From Alphaproteobacteria bacterium (GTDB taxonomy: Bacteria > Pseudomonadota > Alphaproteobacteria > Rhodobacterales > Rhodobacteraceae), in assembly GCA_030427405.1 (NCBI GenBank), contig JAUHXK010000005.1:186001-250000 (forward strand): a DNA stretch of 64,000 bases, in the 5' to 3' direction. Positions 25,945-34,265 of this stretch are shown here, in pieces. Below the pieces are notes generated by a model, which was not told the DNA's origin, did no database searches, and saw only the letters and a program-made list of their open reading frames with translations. How positions within the stretch are numbered: position 1 is the stretch's first letter; each line of letters begins with the position of its first letter. Made by a program: the position numbers and the translations under genes.

Positions 25945-26340
25945 ATGGCAACGGTTCGATTGTTGAAAGACACAGAGGTCAGCGCAGAAGCGCTGGCCGT
26001 TTTTGACGAGATCCGTGCCGCGCGCGGCACGGATTTCATCAACAATTTCTGGCGCGCCCTTGCCCATGATCCTGCCTTGTTGCGCGCAACCTGGGACAGG
26101 CTGGCGGCGGTCATGTCCGACGGGGCCCTGAACCCGCTGATCAAAGAGCTGATCTATGTCGCCGTGTCCGCCGCCAACAGTTGCGAATACTGCGTGCATT
26201 CGCACACCGCGGCTGCGCGCGCCAAGGGCATGACCGATGAAATGTACGGCGAATTGCTGGCCGTTGTTGGGATGGCCAGCCAGACCAACGCCCTGGCAAC
26301 CGCCCTTCAGGTGCCTGTTGACGAACAGTTCTTGTCCTGA
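25945..26340 (+). CDS. Carboxymuconolactone decarboxylase / AhpD-like protein
   Basis: This 131-residue all-helical protein has the CEYCVHSHTAAARAKGM motif (about 73-89), in which a C-x2-C pair and a His three residues later are the AhpD-type redox/acid catalytic group. The start ATG 25945 lies 2 nt after the cyclase stop, implying co-translation. Members reduce peroxides through thiol relays or decarboxylate lactones. The CxxC-x2-H arrangement fits the redox subgroup better than true gamma-carboxymuconolactone decarboxylase, and no protocatechuate genes are nearby. Confidence 0.8.
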   Translation: MATVRLLKDTEVSAEALAVFDEIRAARGTDFINNFWRALAHDPALLRATWDRLAAVMSDGALNPLIKELIYVAVSAANSCEYCVHSHTAAARAKGMTDEMYGELLAVVGMASQTNALATALQVPVDEQFLS

Positions 26341-26461
26341 CCACGGGTTGCGGCGGGTCCGTTTCTTGCCCATGGCGGCCTGCCGCGATCATTTGTCGAC
26401 TTTTGTCTTCCTGCCCTGACGTTTCACACTGGTGTATGACGTCACGAGGAGGACCAGCGCT

Positions 26462-27427
26462 GTGACTGATATTTCTCGACATGCCGACCACGTTTTGGAA
26501 ACGGCCACCCATCCCGGCGCAGCCGCGCGGTCCCGGCTGGCCGCATCCTGGCGCAGGTCACTTGAACACCATGGGCTGGACCCCGGCCAGCATCGCGAGG
26601 TTCACAGGATAAGCAGCCGCGACCTGGCGGTTCGCAAGGATCAGGCGCACACGATGATGCAAGTCGCCCGGCCCAAGCTGGACGCCTTGTTTCAGTTGGT
26701 CGGAAATTCGGGATGCGGCGTGCTGCTGACCGATGCCGATGGGGTCATCCTGGACATTCGGACCAATCAGGGTGATCAGAGCGCGTTTGAATCGTGGGGC
26801 CTTGGCATCGGGTCCGACTGGTCCGAATCTTCGGAAGGCACCAACGGGATCGGCACCTGCATTGCCGAAGGGCGGCGGGTCGTCATTCACCGGACTGAAC
26901 ATTTCCGCGCTCGTAACACCGGCATGAGTTGTATGGATGCGCCAATTTTCGGGCCCGAGGGGCAGTTGATCGGCGCGCTCGACGTCTCATCGGCGCGGGC
27001 CGACCAGACCGAAGCGTTCAACCAGTTGATTGTTGCAATGGTTGCCCAGACCGCGCGGCAGATCGAGGCCGACAATTTCCGCACGGCTTTTTCCGGTGCT
27101 CGTTTCATTGTTGCCAACGCCGATGATTCCGAGGCCAACGTTTTGCTGGCCGTCGATCAGGACGACATCATCCTCGGGGCGACGCGTGGTGCGCGCAAGG
27201 CGTTTCGCCTAAACGCATCCGGCCCGGTCCCGGCCATTCCTGCCTCGGACCTGTTCGGGCGCGAAGACGGGCCGACGGGGTTTGAAAGGGCCGAACGGGC
27301 TGCCGTTAACCGGGCTCTGGCCCGCGCTGACGGCAATGTTTCCGGCGCGGCACGGACGCTTGGTATTGGCCGGGCGACCTTGTACCGCCGCATGAAACGG
27401 CTGGGCATTGGCAAGGAACTGTCCTGA
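26462..27427 (+). CDS. AcoR-like GAF/Fis-HTH regulator lacking the AAA+ domain
   Basis: This 321-residue regulator starts at GTG 26462 (GAGGAGGA lies 8 nt upstream). The N-terminal part resembles AcoR: RSRLAASWRRSLEHHGLDP (about 20-40) and a GAF-like sensory domain (about 75-205) with GSDWSESSEGTNGIGTCIAEGRRVVIHRTEHF. The C-terminus (about 275-318) is a Fis-type helix-turn-helix, RALARADGNVSGAARTLGIGRATLYRRMKRLGI. The central sigma54-activating ATPase is missing, so it should act on ordinary promoters. It sits directly upstream of an aldehyde dehydrogenase with a matching palindrome in between. Confidence 0.85.
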   Translation: MTDISRHADHVLETATHPGAAARSRLAASWRRSLEHHGLDPGQHREVHRISSRDLAVRKDQAHTMMQVARPKLDALFQLVGNSGCGVLLTDADGVILDIRTNQGDQSAFESWGLGIGSDWSESSEGTNGIGTCIAEGRRVVIHRTEHFRARNTGMSCMDAPIFGPEGQLIGALDVSSARADQTEAFNQLIVAMVAQTARQIEADNFRTAFSGARFIVANADDSEANVLLAVDQDDIILGATRGARKAFRLNASGPVPAIPASDLFGREDGPTGFERAERAAVNRALARADGNVSGAARTLGIGRATLYRRMKRLGIGKELS

Positions 27428-27429
27428 CT

Positions 27430-27447
27430 TGTCTCAGTCCTGAGACA
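27430..27447. promoter_or_regulatory. AcoR-type operator palindrome
   Basis: TGTCTCAGTCCTGAGACA is a perfect inverted repeat of 8-bp arms with a 2-nt spacer. It lies 2 nt after the regulator stop and 102 nt before the aldehyde dehydrogenase start. Its TGTC...GACA ends match the sites used by AcoR-type Fis-HTH proteins. Confidence 0.6.
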
Positions 27448-27496
27448 GATCCCGCCCCCGCGTTGCCCGGCCCGGGCTGACGCGCCGCATGTTTTC

Positions 27497-27509
27497 GAAC
27501 AGGGTCCCT
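27497..27509. promoter_or_regulatory. Short palindrome upstream of aldehyde dehydrogenase
   Basis: ACAGGGTCCCTGT is a perfect 6-bp inverted repeat around one central base, 40 nt before the aldehyde dehydrogenase start. It differs from the operator at 27430 and may be a second regulatory site. Confidence 0.3.
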
Positions 27510-27549
27510 GTATCTCCGGTGGAGGACCGGACAAGTTGGAGGACACCTG

Positions 27550-29070
27550 ATGAATGAAATGACACAAGTGGCCGGTGAATACACCTCGCCGTTCAAATCC
27601 CGTTATGACAACTTTATCGGCGGCAAATTCGTTGCACCGGTCAAGGGGCAGTATTTCGACAACATCACCCCGATCACCGGTGCCAAGGTTTGCGAGGTTG
27701 CACGCTCGACCGCCGAGGATGTCGAATTGGCGCTGGATGCAGCCCACGCCGCCAAGGATGCCTGGGGCAGAACCTCTGCCGCCGAGCGGTCCAACATCCT
27801 GCTGCAGATCGCCGACCGGATCGAAGAGAACCTGGACCTGATCGCAACGGCCGAAACCTGGGACAATGGCAAGCCGATCCGCGAGACCACCGCGGCGGAT
27901 ATCCCGCTTTCGGTTGACCATTTCCGCTATTTCGCTGGCGTCCTGCGGTCGCAGGAAGGCAGCATGTCCGAGATCGACCACGACACCGTGGCCTATCACT
28001 TCCACGAACCGCTGGGCGTGGTCGGGCAAATCATCCCGTGGAACTTTTCGGTGCTTATGGCCGCCTGGAAACTGGCGCCGGCACTGGCCGCGGGCAACTG
28101 CATCGTTCTGAAACCCGCCGAACAGACCCCCGCAGCCATCATGGTCCTGATCGAAGTGATCGCCGACCTTCTGCCGGATGGTGTTTTGAACATCGTCAAC
28201 GGCATGGGCCCCGATGTCGGCGGCCCGCTGGCCGAGAGCGACCGCATCGCCAAGATCGCCTTTACCGGTTCGACCGAAACGGGCCGGATCATCATGAAAG
28301 CCGCAACCAAGAACCTGATCCCGGTCACGCTGGAACTGGGTGGCAAGTCCCCCAACATCTTCTTCTCCGATGTCATGGCGCAAGATGACGCCTTTCTGGA
28401 CAAGGCCGTCGAAGGGTTTGTTTTGTTCGCGTTCAACCAGGGCGAGGTCTGCACCTGCCCAAGCCGCGCATTGATCCAGGAAGACATCTATGAAGAGTTT
28501 ATCGCCCGTTGCATCGACCGCGTGAAGGCAATTCAACAGGGGGACCCCCGCGAGATGTCGACCATGGTCGGCGCGCAGGCCAGCCGCGAACAGCAAGACA
28601 AGATCATGTCCTACCTGACAATCGGTGTCGAAGAAGGTGCCGAGGTTCTGGTGGGTGGTGATGCCGCGCGGTTCAATGGTGACATCGCCAACGGCTTTTA
28701 CATCCAGCCGACCATCCTGAAAGGCCACAACAAGATGCGGGTCTTCCAGGAAGAGATCTTTGGCCCCGTCGTATCGGTCACGACCTTCAAGGACGAGGCC
28801 GAGGCGCTGGCGATTGCCAATGACACCATGTACGGCCTGGGTGCCGGTGTCTGGACCCGTGACGGCACGCGCGCCTATCGCTTTGGCCGCGAGATCGAGG
28901 CCGGGCGCGTATGGGTCAACAACTATCACGCCTACCCGGCACATGCGGCCTTTGGCGGCTACAAGCAGTCGGGGATCGGGCGCGAGACCCACAAGATGAT
29001 GCTGGATCATTATCAGCAGACCAAGAACATGCTGGTCAGCTATAACCCCAACAAGCTGGGCTTTTTCTGA
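27550..29070 (+). CDS. NAD-dependent aldehyde dehydrogenase (AcoD/ExaC type)
   Basis: This 506-residue tetrameric-type aldehyde dehydrogenase has the NAD-binding [27 protein letters not shown] (about 157-183), the catalytic Glu in LELGGKSPN (about 261-269) and the catalytic Cys in [12 protein letters not shown] (about 296-307). The EVCTCPSR motif and C-terminal [21 protein letters not shown] are typical of acetaldehyde dehydrogenases linked to alcohol or acetoin breakdown. TTGGAGGACACC precedes the start. The upstream GAF/Fis regulator and its palindrome probably control it, and a strong hairpin terminator follows. Confidence 0.92.
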   Translation: MNEMTQVAGEYTSPFKSRYDNFIGGKFVAPVKGQYFDNITPITGAKVCEVARSTAEDVELALDAAHAAKDAWGRTSAAERSNILLQIADRIEENLDLIATAETWDNGKPIRETTAADIPLSVDHFRYFAGVLRSQEGSMSEIDHDTVAYHFHEPLGVVGQIIPWNFSVLMAAWKLAPALAAGNCIVLKPAEQTPAAIMVLIEVIADLLPDGVLNIVNGMGPDVGGPLAESDRIAKIAFTGSTETGRIIMKAATKNLIPVTLELGGKSPNIFFSDVMAQDDAFLDKAVEGFVLFAFNQGEVCTCPSRALIQEDIYEEFIARCIDRVKAIQQGDPREMSTMVGAQASREQQDKIMSYLTIGVEEGAEVLVGGDAARFNGDIANGFYIQPTILKGHNKMRVFQEEIFGPVVSVTTFKDEAEALAIANDTMYGLGAGVWTRDGTRAYRFGREIEAGRVWVNNYHAYPAHAAFGGYKQSGIGRETHKMMLDHYQQTKNMLVSYNPNKLGFF

Positions 29071-29110
29071 ACACGTCCCCCAGGACGATTTCCAAACGCA
29101 GTCCCAAGAC

Positions 29111-29145
29111 GATGCCGGCCGATACAATCGGCCGGCATCTATTTG
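29111..29145 (+). terminator. Intrinsic terminator after aldehyde dehydrogenase
   Basis: A perfect 12-bp stem GATGCCGGCCGA/TCGGCCGGCATC (29111-29122 and 29128-29139) with a 5-nt loop TACAA is followed by TATTTG. It should separate the aldehyde dehydrogenase transcript from the paa operon. Confidence 0.75.
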
Positions 29146-29328
29146 GTTGCAGCCATGCGCAATGCCCGCGTCCCGGCCTGCCCTTTTCGCACCTGAACCA
29201 CTGGTTTGCCGTGGCGCCTGCCATGCCCTGACCGGTACGGACCCGCCATATCCGAATGCAATCTTTCACGTCCCGGACAGCACACCGGAACATTCCCGCT
29301 TGATCAATTTATATGTTACCAAATTTCT

Positions 29329-29346
29329 CACAAGTGATCATTTGTG
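29329..29346. promoter_or_regulatory. Imperfect 18-bp palindrome upstream of paa promoter
   Basis: CACAAGTGATCATTTGTG is symmetric apart from one base pair of the arms. It lies 12 nt before the predicted -35 box of the paa operon, a usual activator position. The protein that binds is unknown; PaaX or a CRP-like factor are guesses. Confidence 0.4.
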
Positions 29347-29357
29347 TTACATTTATC

Positions 29358-29386
29358 TTGCCGCGAATCGCGGCGGGGCCTATTAC
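29358..29386 (+). promoter_or_regulatory. Candidate promoter of the paa epoxidase operon
   Basis: TTGCCG (29358-29363) and TATTAC (29381-29386) are separated by 17 nt. The likely PaaR-type operator at 29387-29401 begins immediately after the -10 box, so repressor binding would cover the start point. Confidence 0.5.
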
Positions 29387-29401
29387 CCGACCAATTGGTC
29401 A
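29387..29401. promoter_or_regulatory. Putative PaaR-type operator, copy 1
   Basis: CCGACCAATTGGTCA contains the perfect palindrome GACCAATTGGTC. It matches the sequence at 39418-39432, in front of paaZ/paaG, at 12 of 15 positions. The nearby TetR-family gene (36203-36829) is the likely binder. Confidence 0.6.
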
Positions 29402-29438
29402 CCTAATTTCATCGACCTACGGCACAAGGTCTTGACGC

Positions 29439-30641
29439 ATGGATGCATTCATCTGCGACGCACAGCGCACCCCGATCGGACGGTATGGCGGGGCCCTCAG
29501 CCAGGTGCGCACCGACGATCTGGCCGCGATCCCGATTGCCGCCCTGAAAGCGCGGAACCCACAGGTGGATTGGGCCCGCCTTGATGACGTGATCCTGGGC
29601 GACGCCAACCAGGCCGGGGAAAGCAACCGCAACGTCGCCCGTATGGCGGCCTTGCTGGCCGGGCTGCCAATCGAGGTCCCCGGAACCACGATCAACCGTC
29701 TTTGCGCCAGTGGCATGGACGCCGTTGGCATGGCCGCGCGCGGCATCAAGGCCCAAGACTACGACCTGGCCATTGCAGGTGGCGTCGAAAGCATGTCACG
29801 CGCGCCTTTCGTCATGCCAAAGGCCACCACGGCATTTACCCGCAGCAATGCAGTCTTTGACACAACCATTGGCTGGCGGTTTGTGAACCCCAGTATGGAA
29901 CGCGCACATGGCATCGACTCGATGCCGCAAACCGCAGACAACGTCGCCGAAGACTATGGTATCAGCCGCGCCGACCAGGACGCATTTGCGGCCCGCAGCC
30001 AGGCCCGCTGGGCCGCAGCACATGAGGCTGGCCTGTTTCGCGAAGAAATAACCCCGGTTACGATCCCCCAGCGCAAGGGCGATCCGGTGATCGTCGATAC
30101 GGATGAACATCCGCGCCCCGGAACGTCGGCAGAGAAACTGTCGCGCCTTGCGGGCGTCAACGGGCCGGACAAGACGGTTACTGCGGGCAATGCCTCGGGG
30201 GTCAATGACGGGGCGGCGGCGATCCTGATGGCAAACGAATCCGCAGCCATGGCACATGGCCTGACCCCGATTGCCCGCGTCGTTGGCATGTCTGTCGCCG
30301 GTGTCGCACCCCGCATCATGGGGATTGGCCCGGTGCCTGCCACCCGCAAGGTGCTGGCGCGGGCCGGGCTAACCATAGACCAGATGGATGTGATAGAACT
30401 GAACGAGGCTTTTGCCGCCCAAGGTCTTGCCACCTTGCGTGAACTGGGCCTGCCTGACGACGCGCCGCATGTGAACCCGAACGGCGGCGCCATCGCCCTG
30501 GGGCATCCGCTGGGCATGTCCGGCGCGCGCCTGGTTCTGACGGCGGCCTATCACTTGCGGCGCACCGGGGGTCGCTATGCGCTGTGCACCATGTGCGTGG
30601 GTGTCGGCCAGGGCGCGGCCCTTGTTCTTGAACGCGTATAG
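29439..30641 (+). CDS. paaJ: 3-oxoadipyl-CoA / 3-oxo-5,6-dehydrosuberyl-CoA thiolase
   Basis: This 400-residue thiolase has the acyl-accepting Cys in INRLCASGMDAVGMAARGI (about 87-105), NPNGGAIALGHPLGMSGAR (about 346-364) and the second catalytic Cys in LCTMCVGVGQG (about 383-393). It is the first gene of the paa operon, followed after 15 nt by paaA, so it should carry out the two thiolytic steps of phenylacetate degradation. PcaF of the beta-ketoadipate pathway is nearly indistinguishable by sequence; context favours paaJ. Confidence 0.88.
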   Translation: MDAFICDAQRTPIGRYGGALSQVRTDDLAAIPIAALKARNPQVDWARLDDVILGDANQAGESNRNVARMAALLAGLPIEVPGTTINRLCASGMDAVGMAARGIKAQDYDLAIAGGVESMSRAPFVMPKATTAFTRSNAVFDTTIGWRFVNPSMERAHGIDSMPQTADNVAEDYGISRADQDAFAARSQARWAAAHEAGLFREEITPVTIPQRKGDPVIVDTDEHPRPGTSAEKLSRLAGVNGPDKTVTAGNASGVNDGAAAILMANESAAMAHGLTPIARVVGMSVAGVAPRIMGIGPVPATRKVLARAGLTIDQMDVIELNEAFAAQGLATLRELGLPDDAPHVNPNGGAIALGHPLGMSGARLVLTAAYHLRRTGGRYALCTMCVGVGQGAALVLERV

Positions 30642-30656
30642 GGAAGGAAACAGACC

Positions 30657-31634
30657 ATGTATGCTCAGATGGTGAAATCCGAAGCGACAAACGATGACCC
30701 TGAAAAGCTGGCAGAGTTTCAGGCAAAGATTGACGCGGGCATCAAGATCGAACCCAAGGACTGGATGCCGCAAGGCTATCGCAAGACGCTGATCCGCCAG
30801 ATTGGTCAGCACGCCCATTCCGAAATCGTCGGACAACTGCCCGAAGGCAACTGGATCACCCGTGCGCCCACGCTGGAACGCAAGGCGATCCTGCTGGCCA
30901 AGGTGCAGGACGAGGCCGGGCACGGGCTGTACCTGTACTGCGCGGCCGAAACACTGGGCGTCAGCCGGGATGAACTGACCGAGATGTTGCTGGACGGTCG
31001 GATGAAATACAGCTCGATCTTCAACTATCCGACGCTGAACTGGGCCGATATTGGCGCGGTCGGTTGGCTGGTTGATGGGGCCGCGATCATGAACCAGGTG
31101 CCCCTGCAGCGCACGTCTTACGGGCCGTATTCGCGTGCCATGATCCGTATCTGCAAGGAAGAAAGCTTTCACCAACGTCAGGGATACGATGCCATTCGCA
31201 AGATGGCCGAAGGCACGCCCGCGCAGAAGAAGATGGCGCAGGATGCTCTGAACCGGTTCTGGTTCCCGTCGCTGATGATGTTCGGGCCTTCGGACAAGGA
31301 CTCGGTCCATTCGACCCAATCCATGGCCTGGAAGATCAAGATGAACACCAATGACGAGCTGCGCCAGAAATTCGTCGATCAGACCGTGCCGCAGGCCGAA
31401 TTCCTTGGCCTGACTGTCCCAGACCCGGACCTGAAATGGAACGAAGAACGCGGTCATTACGATTTCTCGGAACCCGACTGGTCCGAGTTCTTCGACGTAA
31501 TCAAAGGCAATGGCCCCTGCAACGTTGACCGCATGGCTGCGCGCAACAAGGCGTGGGATGACGGCAAATGGGTGCGTGACGGGCTGCTGGCCCATGCTCT
31601 CAAGAAACGCGACGCAAAAGTCGCCGCCGAATAG
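30657..31634 (+). CDS. paaA: PaaA, catalytic diiron subunit of phenylacetyl-CoA 1,2-epoxidase
   Basis: This 325-residue protein is the oxygenase alpha subunit that epoxidises the ring of phenylacetyl-CoA. It starts [28 protein letters not shown] and carries ferritin-like helices with iron ligands in [28 protein letters not shown] (about 71-98, E-x2-H) and [16 protein letters not shown] (about 163-178, E-x2-H). The family length is about 310-330. GGGAAGGAAAC precedes the start, and paaB follows after 21 nt in the same operon. Confidence 0.96.
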   Translation: MYAQMVKSEATNDDPEKLAEFQAKIDAGIKIEPKDWMPQGYRKTLIRQIGQHAHSEIVGQLPEGNWITRAPTLERKAILLAKVQDEAGHGLYLYCAAETLGVSRDELTEMLLDGRMKYSSIFNYPTLNWADIGAVGWLVDGAAIMNQVPLQRTSYGPYSRAMIRICKEESFHQRQGYDAIRKMAEGTPAQKKMAQDALNRFWFPSLMMFGPSDKDSVHSTQSMAWKIKMNTNDELRQKFVDQTVPQAEFLGLTVPDPDLKWNEERGHYDFSEPDWSEFFDVIKGNGPCNVDRMAARNKAWDDGKWVRDGLLAHALKKRDAKVAAE

Positions 31635-31655
31635 GCCCGCAAAGGAGGAACACGC

Positions 31656-31940
31656 ATGAACAACGAATGGCCCCTGTGGGAAGTTTTTATTCGCGGCCAA
31701 CACGGCATGAGCCACCGCCATGTCGGTTCGCTGCATGCACCCGATGCGGAAATGGCGATCAAGAACGCACGCGATGTCTACACCCGCCGCAACGAAGGCG
31801 TATCGATCTGGGTGGTCGAGGCGAACAATATCTCGGCTTCATCCCCCAGCGACAAAGGCCCGCTGTATGAGCCCAGCGAAAGCAAGGTCTACCGCCACCC
31901 GACCTTCTTCGACATCCCCGACGAAGTGGGGGCGATGTGA
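31656..31940 (+). CDS. paaB: PaaB, epoxidase structural subunit
   Basis: This 94-residue protein has the highly conserved WPLWEVFIRGQHGMSHRHVGSLHAPDAEMAIKNARDVYTRRNEGVSIWVVEA (about 5-55). PaaB bridges PaaAC heterodimers in the phenylacetyl-CoA epoxidase complex. GGAGG precedes the start. The TGA stop shares one base with the ATG of paaC. Confidence 0.95.
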   Translation: MNNEWPLWEVFIRGQHGMSHRHVGSLHAPDAEMAIKNARDVYTRRNEGVSIWVVEANNISASSPSDKGPLYEPSESKVYRHPTFFDIPDEVGAM

Positions 31941-32698
31941 TGACCCGCGACGAGGCCTTCCTGCAGTTTCTGCTGAGAATGGGTGACAATACCCTGATCC
32001 TCGGGCATCGCGTCAGCGAATGGTGCGGCCATGCGCCGGTTCTGGAAGAAGATATCGCGCTGGCCAATACGGCGCTGGACCTGATCGGACAGACCCAGAT
32101 GTGGCTGGGATTGGCGGGGGAAATCGACGGCGGCCAAAGCGCGGATGATCTGGCCTTTCTGCGCGATGCCTGGGATTTCCGCAACGTCCTGCTGGTCGAG
32201 GTTCCGAACGAAGATTTCGGCCGAACCCTGATGCGCCAGTTCCTGTTTGACGCGTGGCATTCGATCACGCTGGGGCGTTTGTTGACGTCTTCTGACGAGA
32301 GGGTCGCGGCAATTGCTGCAAAAGCTGGTAAAGAGGCCGCGTATCACCTGGAACGCTCAAGTGACACGGTCGTGGGGCTTGGCGACGGGACGCAAGAGAG
32401 CCACGACCGGATGCAACAGGCCCTTGATTACCTTTGGCCTTACGTGGGCGAGATGTTTGCCTGCGACGAGGTCGATACCGCCATGGTCGCCGCGGGGATC
32501 GCCCCGAACCCGGCGGATCTGCGCGATGAGTATTACGCCCTGGTCCAGCGGGTACTGACCGAGGCCACCCTGACCATTCCCGACAGCGGATTTGCGCATA
32601 AAGGCGGGCGCGACGGGCGCATGCATACCGAACATCTGGGCCACCTGCTGACACAGATGCAATGGCTGCAACGCGCCTATCCCGGGGCAAGCTGGTAA
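31940..32698 (+). CDS. paaC: PaaC, epoxidase beta-like subunit
   Basis: This 252-residue ferritin-like subunit pairs with PaaA but has lost the iron ligands in the family. Recognisable segments are LRMGDNTLILGHRVSEWCGHAPVLEEDIALANTALDLIGQ (about 11-50) and KEAAYHLERSSDTVVGLGDGTQES (about 132-155). The ATG in the TGATG junction with paaB was preferred over a GTG one codon earlier. paaD begins 6 nt after its stop. Confidence 0.95.
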   Translation: MTRDEAFLQFLLRMGDNTLILGHRVSEWCGHAPVLEEDIALANTALDLIGQTQMWLGLAGEIDGGQSADDLAFLRDAWDFRNVLLVEVPNEDFGRTLMRQFLFDAWHSITLGRLLTSSDERVAAIAAKAGKEAAYHLERSSDTVVGLGDGTQESHDRMQQALDYLWPYVGEMFACDEVDTAMVAAGIAPNPADLRDEYYALVQRVLTEATLTIPDSGFAHKGGRDGRMHTEHLGHLLTQMQWLQRAYPGASW

Positions 32699-32704
32699 GC
32701 CAAA

Positions 32705-33166
32705 ATGGACCGGGTGCCGACAGACCAGATTTGGGAATGGCTGGATGCCGTCCCTGACCCTGAAATACCCGTCATTTCAGTGGTCGACCTTGGCATTGTT
32801 CGGGATGTGCAATGGAATGCGGAAACGCTGAAGGTGACGGTCACGCCGACCTATTCCGGGTGCCCGGCCACGTCCGTGATCAAATTGGATATCGAATCCG
32901 CCCTGCGCGATCACGGGATAAACATGGTGCAGATCGAAACCAGCATTGCCCCGGCCTGGACAACTGACTGGCTCAGCGACAAGGGCCGGGCGCGGCTTGA
33001 GGAATACGGCATCGCCCCGCCGCAACCGGCGGGTGACCCTGAACGCTGCCCGCATTGCGGCAGCACAGCGGTCGAGAAAGTCAGCCAGTTCGGCTCAACG
33101 CCTTGCAAGGCACACTGGCGTTGTACCGATTGTCTTGAACCCTTTGACTATTTCAAGTGCATCTGA
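32705..33166 (+). CDS. paaD: PaaD, epoxidase maturation protein (MIP18/SufT type)
   Basis: This 153-residue protein has an N-terminal DUF59/MIP18-like domain (IWEWLDAVPDPEIPVISVVDLGIVRDV, TPTYSGCPATSVI; about 8-65). Its C-terminal cysteine cluster (about 115-153) reads CPHCGSTAVEKVSQFGSTPCK...CTDC...FKCI. PaaD is needed for a functional phenylacetyl-CoA epoxidase and probably assists iron-sulfur or diiron assembly, although it is not part of the purified complex. The gene lies between paaC and paaE with 6- and 12-nt spacers. Confidence 0.94.
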   Translation: MDRVPTDQIWEWLDAVPDPEIPVISVVDLGIVRDVQWNAETLKVTVTPTYSGCPATSVIKLDIESALRDHGINMVQIETSIAPAWTTDWLSDKGRARLEEYGIAPPQPAGDPERCPHCGSTAVEKVSQFGSTPCKAHWRCTDCLEPFDYFKCI

Positions 33167-33178
33167 GGAGGAACGCGG

Positions 33179-34252
33179 ATGGCACGTTTCCACGACCTGA
33201 AGGTCACGGACATTCACAAGACAATCCGCGACGCGGTGGTTGTGACGCTGGAACCCGCAAACGGTGCCGCGGACGCGTTCGACTTTACGGCGGGTCAATA
33301 CCTGACATTCCGCCGCGAATTTGATGGCGAAGAACTGCGCCGGTCCTACTCGATCTGCGCGGGCAAGGATGACGGTATCTTGCAGGTCGGGATCAAGCGG
33401 GTCGAAGGCGGTGCATTCTCGGGCTGGGCAAACTCAGAGCTGAGCGTCGGGGACATCGTGCAGGCCATGCCGCCGATGGGCAGCTTTCATGCACCGATCG
33501 ATGCCGGTGCCGACCGGCGCTATCTTGGCTTTGCCGGGGGTTCGGGGATCACGCCGGTTCTGTCGATCCTCAAAACGACGCTCGCGCGCGAACCGCAATC
33601 GCATTTTACACTGATCTATGCCAACAAGGGCATCAACACGATCATGTTCCGCGAAGAGCTGGAGGACCTCAAGAACCTCTATATGGGTCGTCTGACCGTG
33701 GTTCACATCCTTGAAACCGATAGCCAGGAAATTGACCTGTTCACCGGCATGGTGACACAGGAAAAATGCGCCGAATTGTTCAAGCATTGGGTCGATGTCA
33801 AGAATATCGACATGGCTTTCATATGCGGTCCCGAGCCGATGATGCTGGGCATCGCCGCTGCCTTGCGTGATCATGGGCTGGACGATGGCCAGATCAAGTT
33901 CGAACTGTTTGCCAGCGCACAGCCCGGTCGGGCGAAACGCAAAGTGCAGGCGACCGAGGTAGGCACTCAGGCCAATCAGACCCGCGCCTCGATCACGCTT
34001 GACGGGTCCACGCAGACCGTCATCCTGCCCAAGGACCAGTCCATCCTGGAGGCCGCGCTGGAAAACGCGATGGACGCGCCCTTTGCCTGCAAGGCGGGGG
34101 TATGTTCGACCTGTCGCTGCAAGGTCCTGGAAGGCGAGGTCGAGATGGTCGCCAACCACGCGCTTGAGGATTACGAGGTCGAAAAAGGTTATGTGCTAAG
34201 CTGCCAGGCCTATCCGGTGACCGACCGTGTCGTCGTAGATTACGATCAGTAA
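33179..34252 (+). CDS. paaE: PaaE, NADPH:epoxidase reductase (FAD, 2Fe-2S)
   Basis: This 357-residue electron-transfer subunit has an FAD-binding domain with RRSYSICAGKDDG (about 50-62), an NAD(P)-binding domain with FAGGSGITPVLSILKTTL (about 118-135) and a C-terminal plant-type ferredoxin domain. The cluster ligands are in CKAGVCSTCRC plus a distal Cys in VLSCQAYP (about 303-342). It feeds electrons to the PaaA diiron site. GAGGAGGAACGCGG precedes the start; the next gene begins 13 nt downstream. Confidence 0.95.
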   Translation: MARFHDLKVTDIHKTIRDAVVVTLEPANGAADAFDFTAGQYLTFRREFDGEELRRSYSICAGKDDGILQVGIKRVEGGAFSGWANSELSVGDIVQAMPPMGSFHAPIDAGADRRYLGFAGGSGITPVLSILKTTLAREPQSHFTLIYANKGINTIMFREELEDLKNLYMGRLTVVHILETDSQEIDLFTGMVTQEKCAELFKHWVDVKNIDMAFICGPEPMMLGIAAALRDHGLDDGQIKFELFASAQPGRAKRKVQATEVGTQANQTRASITLDGSTQTVILPKDQSILEAALENAMDAPFACKAGVCSTCRCKVLEGEVEMVANHALEDYEVEKGYVLSCQAYPVTDRVVVDYDQ

Positions 34253-34265
34253 GGCGGAGGGGAAG

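Larger units (their letters stand above)
29071..29438. other. Intergenic region between aldehyde dehydrogenase and paa operon
   Basis: This 368-base stretch carries no gene that I can support. It holds an intrinsic terminator (29111-29145), an AT-rich imperfect palindrome (29329-29346), and a promoter with an adjacent operator (29358-29401) for the paa operon. The middle part (29300-29350) is clearly AT-richer than its surroundings. Confidence 0.7.

Noticed and set aside
27157..29127. 656-codon open frame on the minus strand
   Set aside because: It is fully antisense to the AcoR-like regulator and the aldehyde dehydrogenase, both with clear motifs; long antisense frames are common in GC-rich DNA and the translation has no family features.
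30369..31736. 455-codon minus-strand frame across the thiolase and paaA
   Set aside because: It is antisense to two strongly identified genes and has a low-complexity His/Gln/Arg-rich product.
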